Assembly: GCF_029867415.1 (NCBI RefSeq)
Contig: NC_081185.1
Coordinates: 82,778,469-82,842,468, forward strand
Reading direction: 5' to 3'
Length of the DNA: 64,000 nt
DNA from: Vicia villosa
Lineage: Eukaryota > Streptophyta > Magnoliopsida > Fabales > Fabaceae
Position numbers and translations under genes: made by a program. This document shows, piece after piece, positions 1 to 11,927 of the stretch. The notes under the pieces were generated by a model that worked only from the letters and a program-made list of their open reading frames with translations, ran no database searches and had not been told where the DNA came from. The number at the start of each line of letters is the position of its first letter. Position 1 is the stretch's first letter.

Positions 1-571
1 CTACGCGACATCATATCCCTACCATACCAAGCACACAGATGATTACATGCTAGAGGAAACACCATAAAGACCCTATGAGCGCATCCCAATGGTAGCTCAG
101 GTGCATATGACTTACCAAATGCCGATGTTTTACTACTGAAGGTAACCCCTTCAGCCACCGCAATAATAATATATGTCATGTGCGCTTTACCACCTATTAG
201 CCTAGGTCTACTTCGATTCAAGCGTATATCAATCACATCACCAAGCCCCACAGACACACACTTCCGAGCATTCAACCAGAACAACGGAAAGCATAACATG
301 ATTATAATACAACATTTAATATGATGCATCCATCAGTAATTCGTATATTGAGAAATATCACGTTCATGCTCATATGCAATACCACACGTTTAAATACAAG
401 TTAAACAATTCTCACACGACTAAGGAGGCATTCGGTTCTCTTATTCGAAACGGAACTGCTCTTGGGGTTTTAGTTTCAAAAAACTCCATTCACAACACTT
501 AACTGAATATGAATTAGGTATATCGAAAAACGATATTCTAACATCGGGGATAATTTTCCTAGATAATATGT
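1..571. other. left flank, unassigned
   Basis: This stretch lies outside the CACTA-1 3' terminus. I see no long reading frame, no terminal repeat pair and no RNA gene. It may be part of another repeat cut by the window edge, but nothing in the bases proves this. Confidence 0.4.
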
Positions 572-574
572 CTT

Positions 575-960
575 CACTATGCCACAAAAGGGCTTTTATA
601 GCGCTTATTTTGGTCTTTTAAAGCACTTAAAAGCGCTGCCATAGCCAGCGCTGTCGTAGGTAAAGACAGCGCTTTTTGGTACGCCAAAAGCGCTCTCGTA
701 GCATCCCTTTTAGCAGCGCTTTTTCCAGAAAAGCGCTCTCGTAGCATCCCTTATAGTAGCGCTTTTTCTAGAAAAGCGCTCTCGTAGCATCCCCTATAAC
801 AGCGCTTTTATCCAGAAAAGAGCTCTCGTAGCATCCCCTATAGCAGCGCTTTTTCCAGAAAGCGCTTTCATAGGTTGCGCTTTTTTTATCTTTTATGCTT
901 TTTTTTATCTTAGGTAGGCCTTTAAAAGCGTTTTTGAAAGCGCTGTCGTTGCTAAAGGCA
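575..960. repeat. CACTA-1 subterminal AGCGCT repeats
   Basis: At least a dozen copies of the palindromic core AGCGCT occur, usually as AAAAGCGCT or AGCGCTTTT, followed by phrases such as CTCGTAGCATCCC. Such short subterminal repeats are the family's known binding sites for the element-encoded DNA-binding protein. That role is inferred here from position and from the matching repeats at both ends of CACTA-2. Confidence 0.85.
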
Positions 961-999
961 GTATTTTAAAGTGCAACGTGTAATTTAAGTCACCCAGTT

Positions 1000-1132
1000 C
1001 GACTGTAATTTATATTTATTTTCAACCTATAATATTTTCGACCTGTAATATATTTCCAACCTGTAATATTTTCAACCTATATTTATTTTCGACCTGTAAT
1101 ATATTTTCAACCTGTAATATTTTCAACCATAT
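1000..1132. repeat. short tandem repeat with TTTTC(A/G)ACCTGTAATA unit
   Basis: About seven imperfect copies of a unit close to TTTTCAACCTGTAATAT run head to tail. The reverse complement of the same unit recurs in CACTA-2 at 32278-32355, also between the last exon of the ULP1-like gene and the subterminal repeats, so this is a shared family feature rather than a chance array. Confidence 0.75.
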
Positions 1133-1779
1133 GTAGGACATTATATACCAATATAATACCATTATAATCCAAAATAATATATATACACAATTATAGCTCA
1201 ATTCACATGTTTACAACAGATACATATAACTAAATCATCTCTAACAATAACTAAATCGGAATATAAGCCCGAAATTCTCAAAATCCGACGAGCGCACGTC
1301 CTGGTCCTGCAAAGTATAAACAGAACAACACGGTCAATTAAACTAACTTTGCTCAAACACAATTAAAGGTTCCAACATCTATACTTCAAATTTTCCAAGA
1401 AAACAAATTGTCATTCAGAAACATCAACAATATTATTAGTAACAATTTCATGTGATTTGGAACTCAATCCACCAATGTAATGTGTCATCAATCTAGTCTC
1501 AAATCAAACTATCAGCACCACTTATTTAAGAATCAAACTCAGTACAACAACAAAAACAAAGTTCAGCACTCTTATTCAGCAAACAACAAACTTGATTCAT
1601 ATAACAACGTCATCATCGTCAATTAATATTAAGAAAAATGAACCAACATCCACCAAAGAAACTCAAACACAAAGTCATTATCAAAATCTGTCACACATTA
1701 ATGTATTCATAAAACTTTTCACACAATAATGTATTCATACCTATATGAATAGTCGCTGAATATAAAATTGACATAATTC

Positions 1780-3200
1780 CTCTTTGATTTCTTCCAACTT
1801 AAGTCTCGTGTAAGAAGCAGCATAGAAGTCATCAAAGTACTACATAACAAAAACATAATATGCATGATTTAGTTAAATGTAATAAATTATAAGAAATTAT
1901 CCTAAGTTATAAATCCATACCGTGATTGGAATCTCTAATTGATTAGTTTGAAGGATTTCTTTCAAAAACCTCAAAACAAAGTATTCGCAATCTGTATCGT
2001 TTCGCTATCACAGACACTACATAGAAAAACAAATAAGACTTTATAGTTGTCTTGTTTTATCAAGTAGCATAACTATTATAAGCAAAATTGTGAAAATTAA
2101 TGTACATGCACTTTGATCCAAGTAATGTTGTTTGATTTAGTCCGGGATACCTGTGCGTCTCTTTGACTTCGGAACACTTGTATTGATCTAACAAAAATAT
2201 AAAAGCATATATTTAGATCAATCCCACAAATAATTAAATATATAAATATACACGAATATTTAGAACGATCTCACTTACGTATCAATCGTTGACTTCATAG
2301 CCGGATAATTGGTCCAGTCACCATCTACCGAATTCAGAAAATATACCACTTCTTTTATAGGGTTGATAGCAAGCAACAACCAGTGTGCTCTTTAAATTAA
2401 AACAAAATTAAAGTTTATATGAAAAATTTTCTATGCAAAAGAAACAAAGATTAGATGAACCAAGAATGAAAAACTAACCCTACTGGTCGGGTATTATACA
2501 CCCAAAGAAACAGGCTTTCTGTATTGCCGGTGGTCATGAATCTATCGACTAAGCGCTGTCTAACTGATTTCGGTTCTGTAGCAATTATCTATCTGCTGCA
2601 ATGGGCAGAAGACACGAAATAGAATTTGTTTGACAATTCAGTCCCGCGCAACACTTTGTCATACAACAACCTTAAATAAATTAGACTATTTTCATTAAAA
2701 TGTGTAAATAAATTGTTCAACTAATTAAATAATATATTCATCGAATTACCGGATATGTGAGTGAATATTACCGACGCCTAATTGGTCATGCGTAAAAATC
2801 TCTTTCATGTCATCTAGTGCAACATTTTCGAGGAATTCAATACCAAAGACAGCTTCATCCATATTAATTTCACGGAAAGCACCTATCGTCAAATCTGACA
2901 TATCAACAAGTGTTCCGAGCGTATGCCGGTATCGAGGCACAAAAGCACTTCTTTTTGCCCCGGCCTTTGGAGGACCCTTTTCCTTGGGTGGTACGCTGCG
3001 AACTTGCTGCGTCACTTGTTGTGACCCTCGAGCAGATACCTAAAAATCATATAACTTAGGTAAATTATAAAATCGTGCAGTTTTAGATTCAGATCATATA
3101 TTAACACTTTAAATGTACCTCTTTTAGTGATGGAACAGACTCGTCCTCCTGCAATATCCCTTTACCCTTAACTGCGGGTTTTGTAGGAGCAGTCTAAAAT
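1780..3200 (-). pseudogene. ULP1-like peptidase gene remnant of CACTA-1 (last exons)
   Basis: The reverse strand carries matches to exons 6 to 12 of the CACTA-2 ULP1-like gene. Exon 6 lies near 3120-3193 and the best preserved, exon 7, near 2746-3042 (QQVRSVPP then FVPRYR and MSDLTIGAFREINMDE). Degraded exons 8 to 12 follow between about 2650 and 1790. The exon 11 equivalent near 1960-2020 keeps YFVLRFLKEI in frame, unlike its shifted partner in CACTA-2. Exons 1 to 5 are missing through the deletion near 3220, so the gene has lost its start and N-terminal half and cannot be functional. In the intact family the protein would be a second transposon-encoded protein with a SUMO-protease-like (C48) C-terminus. 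Confidence 0.75.
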
Positions 3201-3224
3201 TATCATGTACTGCAGTGATGAAAC

Positions 3225-5735
3225 TTTGATTGTGCTCTCGTACTATCTAATTCTCATTTCTATTCGGATTTAAACCTCAGAGAACAACCTTGTGCATTTC
3301 AATATACGGCTCAACCTCAAGCTCATTGTGCAAAACATACAAATGCACTTGATCCCGTTCGACCATTGATACTGTCATAACTTTATATCCAATTAGCCTT
3401 TTTCCTTCTTTTTTTTCAACAATATGAGATTTGGGGAGTCCAATTGATTGAACACTTGACAAATATTCAGTACAAAACTCAACCGCTTCTTCAACAACGT
3501 ATCGTTCGGCAATACAACCCTCCGGTCGACTTCTGTTTTTCACGTACCCTTTTAATATTTTCATATAATGTTCAGCAGGGTACATCCATCTCCTATAAGC
3601 TGGTCCGCACAATTGTGTCTCTTTCACAAGATGAACGACTAGATGAACCATTATGTCAAAAAACGAGGGAGGAAAATACATTTCAAGATCACATAAAGTA
3701 ACAACTATCTCTTTTTGCAATGTTGGTAATATCGCAGGATCGATCACCTTACTGCAAATTGACCTGAAGAAAAAACACAGTTTAGTTATTGTGCTTCTTC
3801 CTTTTTTTGGAAGAATAGAACGTATACCTATTGGTAGAAAATGTTCCATTATAACATGGCAATCATGCGTCTTTAAACTCTTTAACTTGAGATCTTTCAT
3901 GGACACAAGTCTTCTAATATCTGATGAGTAGCCTTCTGGAACTTTAACTTCACTGAGGAACTTACACAATGTTTTCTTCTCCTTTCTAGATAGAGTGTAA
4001 ACAGCAGGTGGCAGATATGTTCGTCTTCCTCTCGTCACGGGTCCCAATTCAGTTCTCATTCCCATGTTTACCATGTCCTTCCTTATGTTAAGGCCATCCT
4101 TAGACTTTCCTTGTATATTGAGTAACGTACCATTAACACTGTCAAATACATTTTTTTCAATATGCATAACATCGAGGAAATGTCTTACGTACAACGACTT
4201 CCAATATGGAACTTCAAAAAAAATTGACCTCTTCTTTCACCCACCCTTGACAAGTAAATATGCAAAAGGCTTCCAAACTGAGGGCTCACATCTTTCACCT
4301 TTTCAAAAATTTGATCACCTGTCAAAAAAGGCGGGGCTGTACATTGTTCGGCCTTTCCATTGAATGCTTTTCTCCACCCACGGTAGTGATGATTAGAATT
4401 TAAGAATCTACAATGACCGAGAAAGAAATTCTTTTGAGAAAGATCCAAACGTGTCGTATCGGTTTCATCTTCACAAATAGGACACGCTTTTTGACCTTTA
4501 TTGTTGTACCCTGATAGATTTCCGTATGCTGGAAAATCATTAATTGTTCCAAATAACATCGCCCTCAAGTTGAAACTTTCTTTCGTATACCCATCATAAA
4601 CCTCCACACCGTTCTCCCACAAAAAATTTAAATCTTCGATTAAGGGTGCCAAGTATACGTCTATGTCATTCCCTGGTTGTTTAGGCCCAGAAATTAACAT
4701 AGATAACATCATGTACTTACGCTTCATACATAGCCACGAAGGTAGGTTATAAATCATAAGAATCACGGGCCAGGTTTTATGCGAGATACTTTGAATACCA
4801 TGCGGGTTCATTCCATCAGTAGACAACGACAAGCGAAGGTTTCTTGCTTCTTTTCCAAATTCAGGATAATCATTATCAACTTTCATCCACTGTGGTGAGT
4901 CATCCGGATGTCGCAACTTTCCATCAATAATTCTTTCATCTGCATGCCAAGTCAAGTGTCTTGAATCGGTTTCACTACGATACATGCGTCTAAATCTCGG
5001 AATTATAGGAAAATACCATAAGACTTTTGCCGGAGACAACTTTTTCTTATATCGAGGGGCACCGCATTTAGGACACTCATTCAACGCTGCATACTCGTTT
5101 CAAAACAAAACGCAATCGTTTGGACAGGCATGTATCTTATCATAGCTCATGCCAATAGAGAACAACATCTTTTTGGCCTCATACGTTCGATTGGGAAGAA
5201 CATTATCCTCTGGTAGCATATCTTTCATAAGGGCTAATAACTCTGTGAAATTCGTATCCGACCATCCATTGTCCGCCTTTAAGTTGTACAACTTTAACAC
5301 CGCAGACAATCTTTTGAATTTTGTACAACCATCATACAACAGTTTCTCTGTATCGCTTACCAACCTCTTGAACATTTTGGGACAATCCTCAAGATCTTCT
5401 TCAAGCGCTTCTGCAATCTCTTCGACTCGATCATAATCGTATGTGTCTGTGCAATTGTCGTTTGAAGCATACATCGTATTATACCTCGATTCAACATTCC
5501 CGTTACTTTTCTCACCATGCAAATTCCAACATGTATAACTTCTATAAATTCCAAACCGTAGTAAATGTGATGCCAATTGATCCTCGTCAACCTGACCCCC
5601 ATAACAGCAACCCAAGCAAGGACATGTCATTCGACTTGAGTCTTCGGCGTGCGCAACCGCAAACTTAACGAATTCCGATACACCTTTCTCGTACTCTATC
5701 GACAATCAGTTTGAATTCATCCATGTCTTATCCAT
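3225..5735 (-). pseudogene. tnp2 (pseudo): TNP2-type CACTA transposase, broken (CACTA-1)
   Basis: The protein aligns end to end with the intact TNP2 of CACTA-2 up to about residue 840 and is broken in several places. The start codon is at 5735-5733. Codon 10 is TGA (5708-5706) where CACTA-2 has CGA. A second CGA-to-TGA stop lies at 5102-5100 and a third at 3279-3277. One base is missing near 4272 (TTTGGAAG against TTTGGCAAG), shifting the frame. A TAG replaces a TGG close to the 3' break. The N-terminal Cys-rich transposase-associated region (CPCLGCCYGG), the TNP2 core (STDGMNPHG) and the DUF4218 region (MEHFLPIGIRSILP) are still readable. After about 3225 the gene runs into the deletion junction. 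It is a dead copy whose damage is largely C-to-T at CpG. Confidence 0.93.
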
Positions 5736-6161
5736 GTCTTAATTAAGCTAAGAAAAAACAACTAATTATTAAGGCACAAAACGGTATAATGCGTTTCTGT
5801 AAAAACCAGTAATAAAACGCAGCATATTCATACAATTTCAGATAAATTCATCACAATACCAGTATTTTGAGAGAGAAATTTACCTCGAATTTTGCCGAAC
5901 TCAAGAAAACGCAGAGAATGAGCGCTGTACGTCGAACTAGGCCGGGAAATGCTGCTAATTCAAAGGAAAGAAAACTCCTATTATAAAAATGAGCCATCAT
6001 AGCAGTTCATTCAAAGCACTCCTAATTACTTTGGCAAGAGAGAACAATTAATTACCTGTATAGAAGTAAGCAACTTCTAGACCCACACAATGTAAGATTA
6101 TTGAAAACTATCAAACTTCCACTCTTCACAAGTAACCCCTATAGCAAATTCACAAAGTTAG
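5736..6161 (-). other. CACTA-1 leader, non-coding
   Basis: This stretch upstream of the TNP2 start holds the block CTAACTTTGTGAATTTGC then TATAGGGGTTACTTGTGAAG (reverse strand, 6161 down to about 6110), also present twice in the CACTA-2 leader (24851 and 25118). No reading frame is seen. The outer retrotransposon inserted at the edge of this block. Confidence 0.7.
6157..6161. repeat. target-site duplication GTTAG (left copy)
   Basis: GTTAG directly precedes the first TG of the left LTR of the outer element. The identical 5 bases follow its right LTR at 53357-53361. Confidence 0.9.
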
Positions 6162-9100
6162 TGTAATACGGTGAACTGACTTTTTATCGAAATGTCGCGG
6201 TAAGCAAGAGTCGCCACCGACTTTTATTTTATCCAATTTTTAGGAAAGGCTAAAAGAACAGGAAAAGACCTTTTAAAAAGATTTTGAGTTTGGGGGGTAA
6301 GTTATACAAAGGGAAGGTGTAAGGCACCCTTTGCATCCATGGTTATCCATGGGCTCTTAATTGCTTGGCTCACTTTGTTTTCAAAATGTTTGAACTGTTT
6401 GAAAAGCGGGGTGTGAATAGAAAAGATTTTGTTAAGGACTTTAACTTGTAAATAAGCGTAACCTTGTTTTGAAAGTATTTGAAAATAGTTGGAAAATATT
6501 TTGATTTGAACTTAGAGCAAGCAATTAGTGGCAACTACCCTAAGTTTAAAAACTTTTTCTTTTAGCTTTTCAGGCGAAAGGATCTATCCATGCCATAAGA
6601 GGGCAGGAAGTCTTTCAATTGGATGTTTAAGGGTTATCGAGATTATCATTCACCACAAGACTGTCCCCTGCCATAAAGAGGGCAGGTAGTCTAAGGGAAG
6701 GATATAATAGTCATTAATCTTTTTAGGCATCATGCGAGGATACCTTAGCAATAGGACAATCATCTTTATTTTTCCGAGGCAGCATCGAGGGACTGGATGA
6801 TTTTTATTCTTGAAGGAAACCTTGCTTTAGGTATCCTCGGAATCGAGGGACTTGACTATTTTTACAATTAGAGGCAACAGGCAGCAAGGCAACAAGGCAA
6901 CCGGAGGGATTACCCTAAAGGTGTGTGTGTGGCACAATCAGGTGGTTAATTCAGATATCTTTATCTTGTAATTAGTTATCTACTTTTGTTAAAGGCTTGC
7001 ACTCCCTAAGATTACTAACCACGCAGTTTAAAATGAGCAGAAATTAAAGGCAGAAATTAAAGTTCCTATGCTATTACAATAAACACCTGCGGGGACGGGG
7101 ATTACAATAAAAACCTGTAGGGGAATGCGGAAATTAAAAGGAGGAAAAAATAAGAGGGATCAATAATTATCTTTGAGCGCTTTGATCTTCTCGAACCCTA
7201 GATTGACTCTGAAAATTAAGAGAAAAATAATAGAGTGAGTGTAGGCATGATTCATTGATTACTCGAGGCAAACCCTATTTTAAAATAAAAATAAAATGAC
7301 ATTAAAATAAATAAAGAAATAAATAAGAAACTTAGCTTTTTTTGATCGCCATGGCGCGTAGTGGGAGGATCTTGAGATAACCCTAAAAAGTAGGCGCGAA
7401 GAAGAGAAGTGTTAGTGCATTTAAGATTCGTTAACTATTGGTATAAAACCTGCTATATCCCAAAAGGAAAATAAAATAAATGAATGGGATTAAACAAACC
7501 CTAAAAGGTTAATCAAAGTTCGACCAGATAGATAAGCGATAAGCAAACATACAGTGATTAGTTATCACGAGGAAGAATAATATCAGGGTTTAAAGCAATC
7601 GGTTTAAATATGAAAATACATAAAAATAAATAATTCGATATTTTTAGAAAAAATCGAAGGTTCGATTAAATAAATTAAAAGGTCATGGAAAATATTTATT
7701 TAATGAAGACATAACATATTTAAAAATAATTTTTAAGATAGTAATAAAAAAATAGAGAAAAGGAAATAGACAAAAAGACTTAAAAATAAAATAAAATAAA
7801 ATAATAAAAAGAATTCTTAGCTCTGATTCCATATGGGTCAGCTCTGGTGGTCCATGATGGTCTTGCGCTTCAAGGGCCTCAGATCTAGCTACGTGTGAAT
7901 CGATTGGAAGAAACAGGAAGGTGCATGGTGTATCATGTGAGTGCGTGCGCACTAGATCCCTGAAAATGTTGATTGATAAAAAATTTGTGTACCCCATGGA
8001 TCGAACTCATGCCATGAAGATGGACAGCCTCTCTCTCTTGCCAAGCGTGCTGTAGATGCAACTTAATAACATATTTACTTAAAAACAATAAATGTAAAAT
8101 AATGAGAATAATGGGATAGTCAAACAAACAAAGTCATATGGGGCCCTGGAGTGCGCGCTAGCCAATCGCGAGGGGAGAGAGAGAGCAAATGTCTGACTGG
8201 CCAATGAAGAACGCACACGCGTGCAGTCAAGAGGTCAGCGTCCTCGTCATCATCTCCAACCTCCGCACTTGCGGATTTTGTTGCAACCGTAGCTGTGGAA
8301 TTACCTGCGGATTTTCCGCAGGTTTTCTTCCTAATTTTCTGACCTTCGAAACAGTCATGGGTGACGTCGCAGGGATCCCTATCTCGCCCAGATCCACTAA
8401 TTAAAGACCCAGGAATCTGATAGCGTTGTTAGTTCGGCCGGAAACACCCTGAAAACTAAAATACGAAGAAGAAAAGGCTTGTGCCCTAACAATGGTGATT
8501 TAAAGTTTATGCGTGAAAGCTTCGCATAAACGGTTCTAATGGCTTCCAAACACCTTCACAAACTCAAATACGTGGTTAGATAACATTGAAACAAAGAGAA
8601 ACATGATATACGAAAATTTAAAAATATGAATGTATATGGTGTTTATGATGCATGGATTCCGTGTGTAATCACATGCTTATTCTCACCTGCACTTACCCTT
8701 TTATCTTCCAAAAATGGAATGGAACGAAAAAATAATCTTTGAAGCGTCTTGAATTGGAGAATCCGAATTGCCCTAGCTTGTTGTTCTTTTTCACGACTTA
8801 GAAACCCTTGTATTTCTCCCCAATCTCTTTTTTTTTCTCCTATGAGGCTGCAGCAATATGTATATATATGAGGTGGATTAGGGTTTTAAAACTTAGGCCA
8901 AAGATCACTTAATTTGTGAGGCAAATATTTGATTCCAAATTGCACCCAATATTTCTATTTTTGAGTCTTCTATTACTTTATGCATATTTTCCTTAAATCA
9001 TGACCATTAGATCAACCTCCATTTGATTATATAATTTTTTTAAATAATCAAATCATATTTTATCATTAAATAATGATTTTATTTTGATTTATTTTGATTT

Positions 9101-10028
9101 TAATGAATAAGTTCAAAATAAAATAAATAAAAATCACAAGATAAAGATAAAATGATCCATGGGCCTTTGATGAGCTTAAACCCACGTGGAAAACTTGAAA
9201 TTAGAGGCCCAGGACTCAAACTTTCAAAATTCACCGATTAGAGTTTCATGTAATTCTCAACTTTTGCCCAAATTGCACCAATCATAACTCTTTCAATATT
9301 TATCATACGGAGATGATCTAGGACTTTTTGGAAACCTTGAAGAGCCCTCTAAACCATGTCTTTGGTCTCATGTCAAAATTATTTTCCATGATCCTTGTAT
9401 CCTCTTCTGAAAAAGATGAATTTTGGTTGACTTTCGAAGGGGACCTGTAATGTTTTGAGTCATATCTCCCAAATGAAGCATTTTTTGACTTGGCATGTAG
9501 AGACAAAATTGTAGAGAATCCAATTTCCTTCAAATTGAGCTTTGGATGGAAAATTTCTGATGTTCCATGTGGGAGTTATGGCTGGTCAAAGTTTAGTTGA
9601 CTTTCTCCTATACAAACCCTAATTTAGAAACTTTTTGAACTGTTGATTTTTGATCTTTCCTTGATGAACCATTATCAATACTTGATAAAATGGTGAATTA
9701 TACTTCAATATTAGGATCTTGACAAAAAATCAGGAGTTTTGACTTTACTTTGCCCACAGTTGACTTTTAGGTCAACCCAATCGACTGTTGACTTTCTGAA
9801 TATTTGAGTGATCAATCTTTTAAGCTGAGAATTGATACTTGTCATAGAGGTAATGTAAGATACTTTGAGCCATATGAGATGCCTTGGAGCCATTGGTTTA
9901 CTGATTTTCCTTTGAGTAAACCAAACCCTAGTTTCAGAGCCTTGCATAGGAGAGTGTGTCTTGGAGCTTTATGTATTGATTTGAATTTGTATAAGAGAAA
10001 TAGTATGGGCAAATTTTGGGGTATGACA
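6162..10028 (-). repeat. outer element 3' LTR (left copy)
   Basis: On the plus strand it starts TGTAATACGG and ends GGGGTATGACA. It aligns over its whole length with 49505-53356, with many scattered substitutions (roughly 1-2% by eye). A TATA-like run TATATATA (reverse strand, about 8862-8872) could be the U3 promoter. The small frames inside, for example 7683-7997 and 8189-8404, recur in the other copy only because the LTRs are duplicates and resemble no known protein. A conserved hairpin and GGGTGC block lie at 6291-6352. Confidence 0.92.
6291..6352 (-). promoter_or_regulatory. conserved LTR hairpin and GGGTGC block (outer LTR)
   Basis: Read on the minus strand: stem CCATGG, loop ATAA, stem CCATGG (6352 to 6337), then the 7 nt ATGCAAA, then GGGTGCCTTACACCTTCCC and TTTGTATAAC. 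The same arrangement with different stem bases occurs in the Ogre LTR and the solo LTR. Its function is unknown. Its place about 165 bases from the LTR 3' end suggests the transcribed R/U5 leader. Confidence 0.65.
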
Positions 10029-10337
10029 GCTGCCCCTGTTCAATTTTCTTAAACCTGAAGATGTAGAGTGGTTTGTATGTCAGTCGAAATCTGAAGGTGG
10101 AAAAGGATTGAACACTAGAATACCCAAGAATTTGCCCCTGCTGATGATGAAGGGACTTTTGTCGGAGATGGGCTTGAAGATGCCATCTAGGTGTATGATG
10201 GGGATGGGCTTAAAGATGCCATCCAGTAAATCATGCATTAGATTATGTTTGGAGTGTTTGAGAAGTGGTTGTTTGAGTGTTGATCGTGTCATTACTGTTC
10301 GTAGTAGACGAATTAGATCTTTGAAAGATGATCGTGT
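10029..10337 (-). other. outer element internal region, polypurine-tract side
   Basis: Next to the left LTR, the reverse strand reads AACAGGGGCAGC then TGTCATACCCC, a polypurine tract directly before the 3' LTR. The rest has no supported coding sequence. At 10288-10337 a motif GTTCGTAGTAGACGAATTAG begins that is repeated just across the nested Ogre, from 44392 on, so the insertion split a tandem array. Confidence 0.75.
10333..10337. repeat. target-site duplication CGTGT of Ogre (left copy)
   Basis: CGTGT immediately precedes the TG of the left Ogre LTR. The same 5 bases follow the right LTR at 44392-44396. Confidence 0.93.
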
Positions 10338-11917
10338 TGTCATACCCCAATTTTTGACCTAAGATACCACCTCATATCATTTACATATGCATCATTTGCA
10401 TCTCTAACAAATTGCATAGCTTGTGTTTGTTACTTGTGGCTCAGTAGGATTTAATTAGGAAATCACTCATTAGTACAAGTAACAATCAATTAGGGTTTTG
10501 TTCTCCCTTCATCTCAAATGAATCATCTTCATCAATAATCAACATTTGGTCCTCAGAGATTCATTTCAACAAGCTCAACAGCTTTGAATTGAATTAGGGT
10601 TTTGACTGAAGACAGCACACTCCTGACTTTTGCTCAGATTTTGACCTAATGACTTGGGACATGACCTCAAGGCCCAAGTGAATCATTTTGACCTAATCCA
10701 TTGGCTCAGAACATCTCCTACACAAAGATTGATCAGACAAATCCCCAGAATTAGGGTTTTGAACTATCAGGGACTGAAATCAGGGATCACATTTGGGAAA
10801 CCCTAAAAATCCCCAGGAAGTCAATCAAAGGTTTCAATCATCCTCAAATAATCCCTATGACAATATACAATGGAAATTGTATCTTAATTCAAGACCTACA
10901 GTCATCAATTTCATCTGGTCGACAATTAGGGTTTTTGACCTAATTCACTGAACAACTGACTTTTTAATCAGGACATGGTGCCACAACTCAAATCATGATT
11001 CAATATCCTCTAATACCTCAATATGATCCATTCATACCATTCATTTGATGAGGATAGCTTGTTTCATTTGAAATCTCCAGAAACGCGATTCGTCTGAAAA
11101 AGTCAACTGTACAAGATCACCATTGACTTTTGGGGAATTTTGGTCAACAATGACTTTTGAAGTTTTGAATCATCAATATATGATATGAGAAGTCATTTGA
11201 TCAAGAAAAATCAAGAAAATCAATCAAGAATCAAAAGTCAAAAGTTTGACTTTTCATACTTAGAAAAATTTCTAAGTGTTTTTCAATGGTTTTTTCCAAA
11301 CTTTGGAAGGGAATTTCTCAAAATTTCACCTACAAACTGAAAAAAACTTCCAACATGAAAGTTGTAGATTTTGATCCAATAAACAACTTTGACACATATA
11401 AATTTTTTCCATAAGATCAACCATTTAAGAGATATGGAGCTTCAAAGTTGGCATCTTTGGAAAATTTCACTTGAAACTTCATTTTTCTCAAAGTTCATGG
11501 ATCTTTTTCACCCATTTCCTTAAGGGTCTTGAAGAAACTTTCAACTAGGCTTTTGAAGTGTGTAACATGGGCTTTCCAAAACATCCAAGAAATCAAAATT
11601 TCATCAAAGTTTGATATGGTTTCAAGAGGTAAACATATGGCTCCATGACCATAATTTTCGAGTCATGCATGCAAATTTACAAGTCATTCTTTTTGCTTGC
11701 TTTCTTCTAGAAGCCATGACCTCACAAAATGCATAAATATAACTCACATGTTCTGATGAGTCATGGATTTGAGAAGATAAAATCTTGGATATTCAATCAT
11801 TAGCAAAGAAGAATATTCCATTTTTGCATTTATGACAAAAGATGCTATCTTACCTCTTAAGCCAAGTTGCAAACCATCCAAGCCACTTGCTTGCCCTTCA
11901 ATTCAGAACTCATTGCC

Positions 11918-11927
11918 TATAAATAGA
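11918..11927 (+). promoter_or_regulatory. TATA box in Ogre LTR
   Basis: CTATAAATAG lies in the middle of the LTR, in a context typical of plant LTR promoters (GCCTATAAATAGAGG). The copy in the right LTR sits near 40344. The start of transcription would be about 30 bases downstream; this is inferred, not shown. Confidence 0.7.

Larger units (their letters stand above)
575..6161 (-). mobile_element. CACTA-1 transposon, 3' portion (minus strand)
   Basis: The element reads right to left. Its 3' terminus starts CACTATGCC at 575, a variant of the usual CACTAC, and is preceded by CTT (572-574), a possible 3-bp target duplication whose partner I cannot find. The next 400 bases are AGCGCT-rich subterminal repeats matching the 3' end of CACTA-2 (reverse complement of 32800-32916). 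Inside lie ULP1-like remnants and a broken TNP2 gene in the same order as in CACTA-2. At 6161 the element is cut by an LTR retrotransposon; its 5' part should resume at 53362, but its 5' terminus is not recognised in the window. Relative to CACTA-2 about 2.9 kb is missing between the TNP2 C-terminus and the last ULP1 exons (junction near 3220). Confidence 0.88.

Noticed and set aside
7683..8404. Frames repeated at 51025-51729
   Set aside because: These are the two LTR copies of the outer element; no family resemblance, and they differ by indels.
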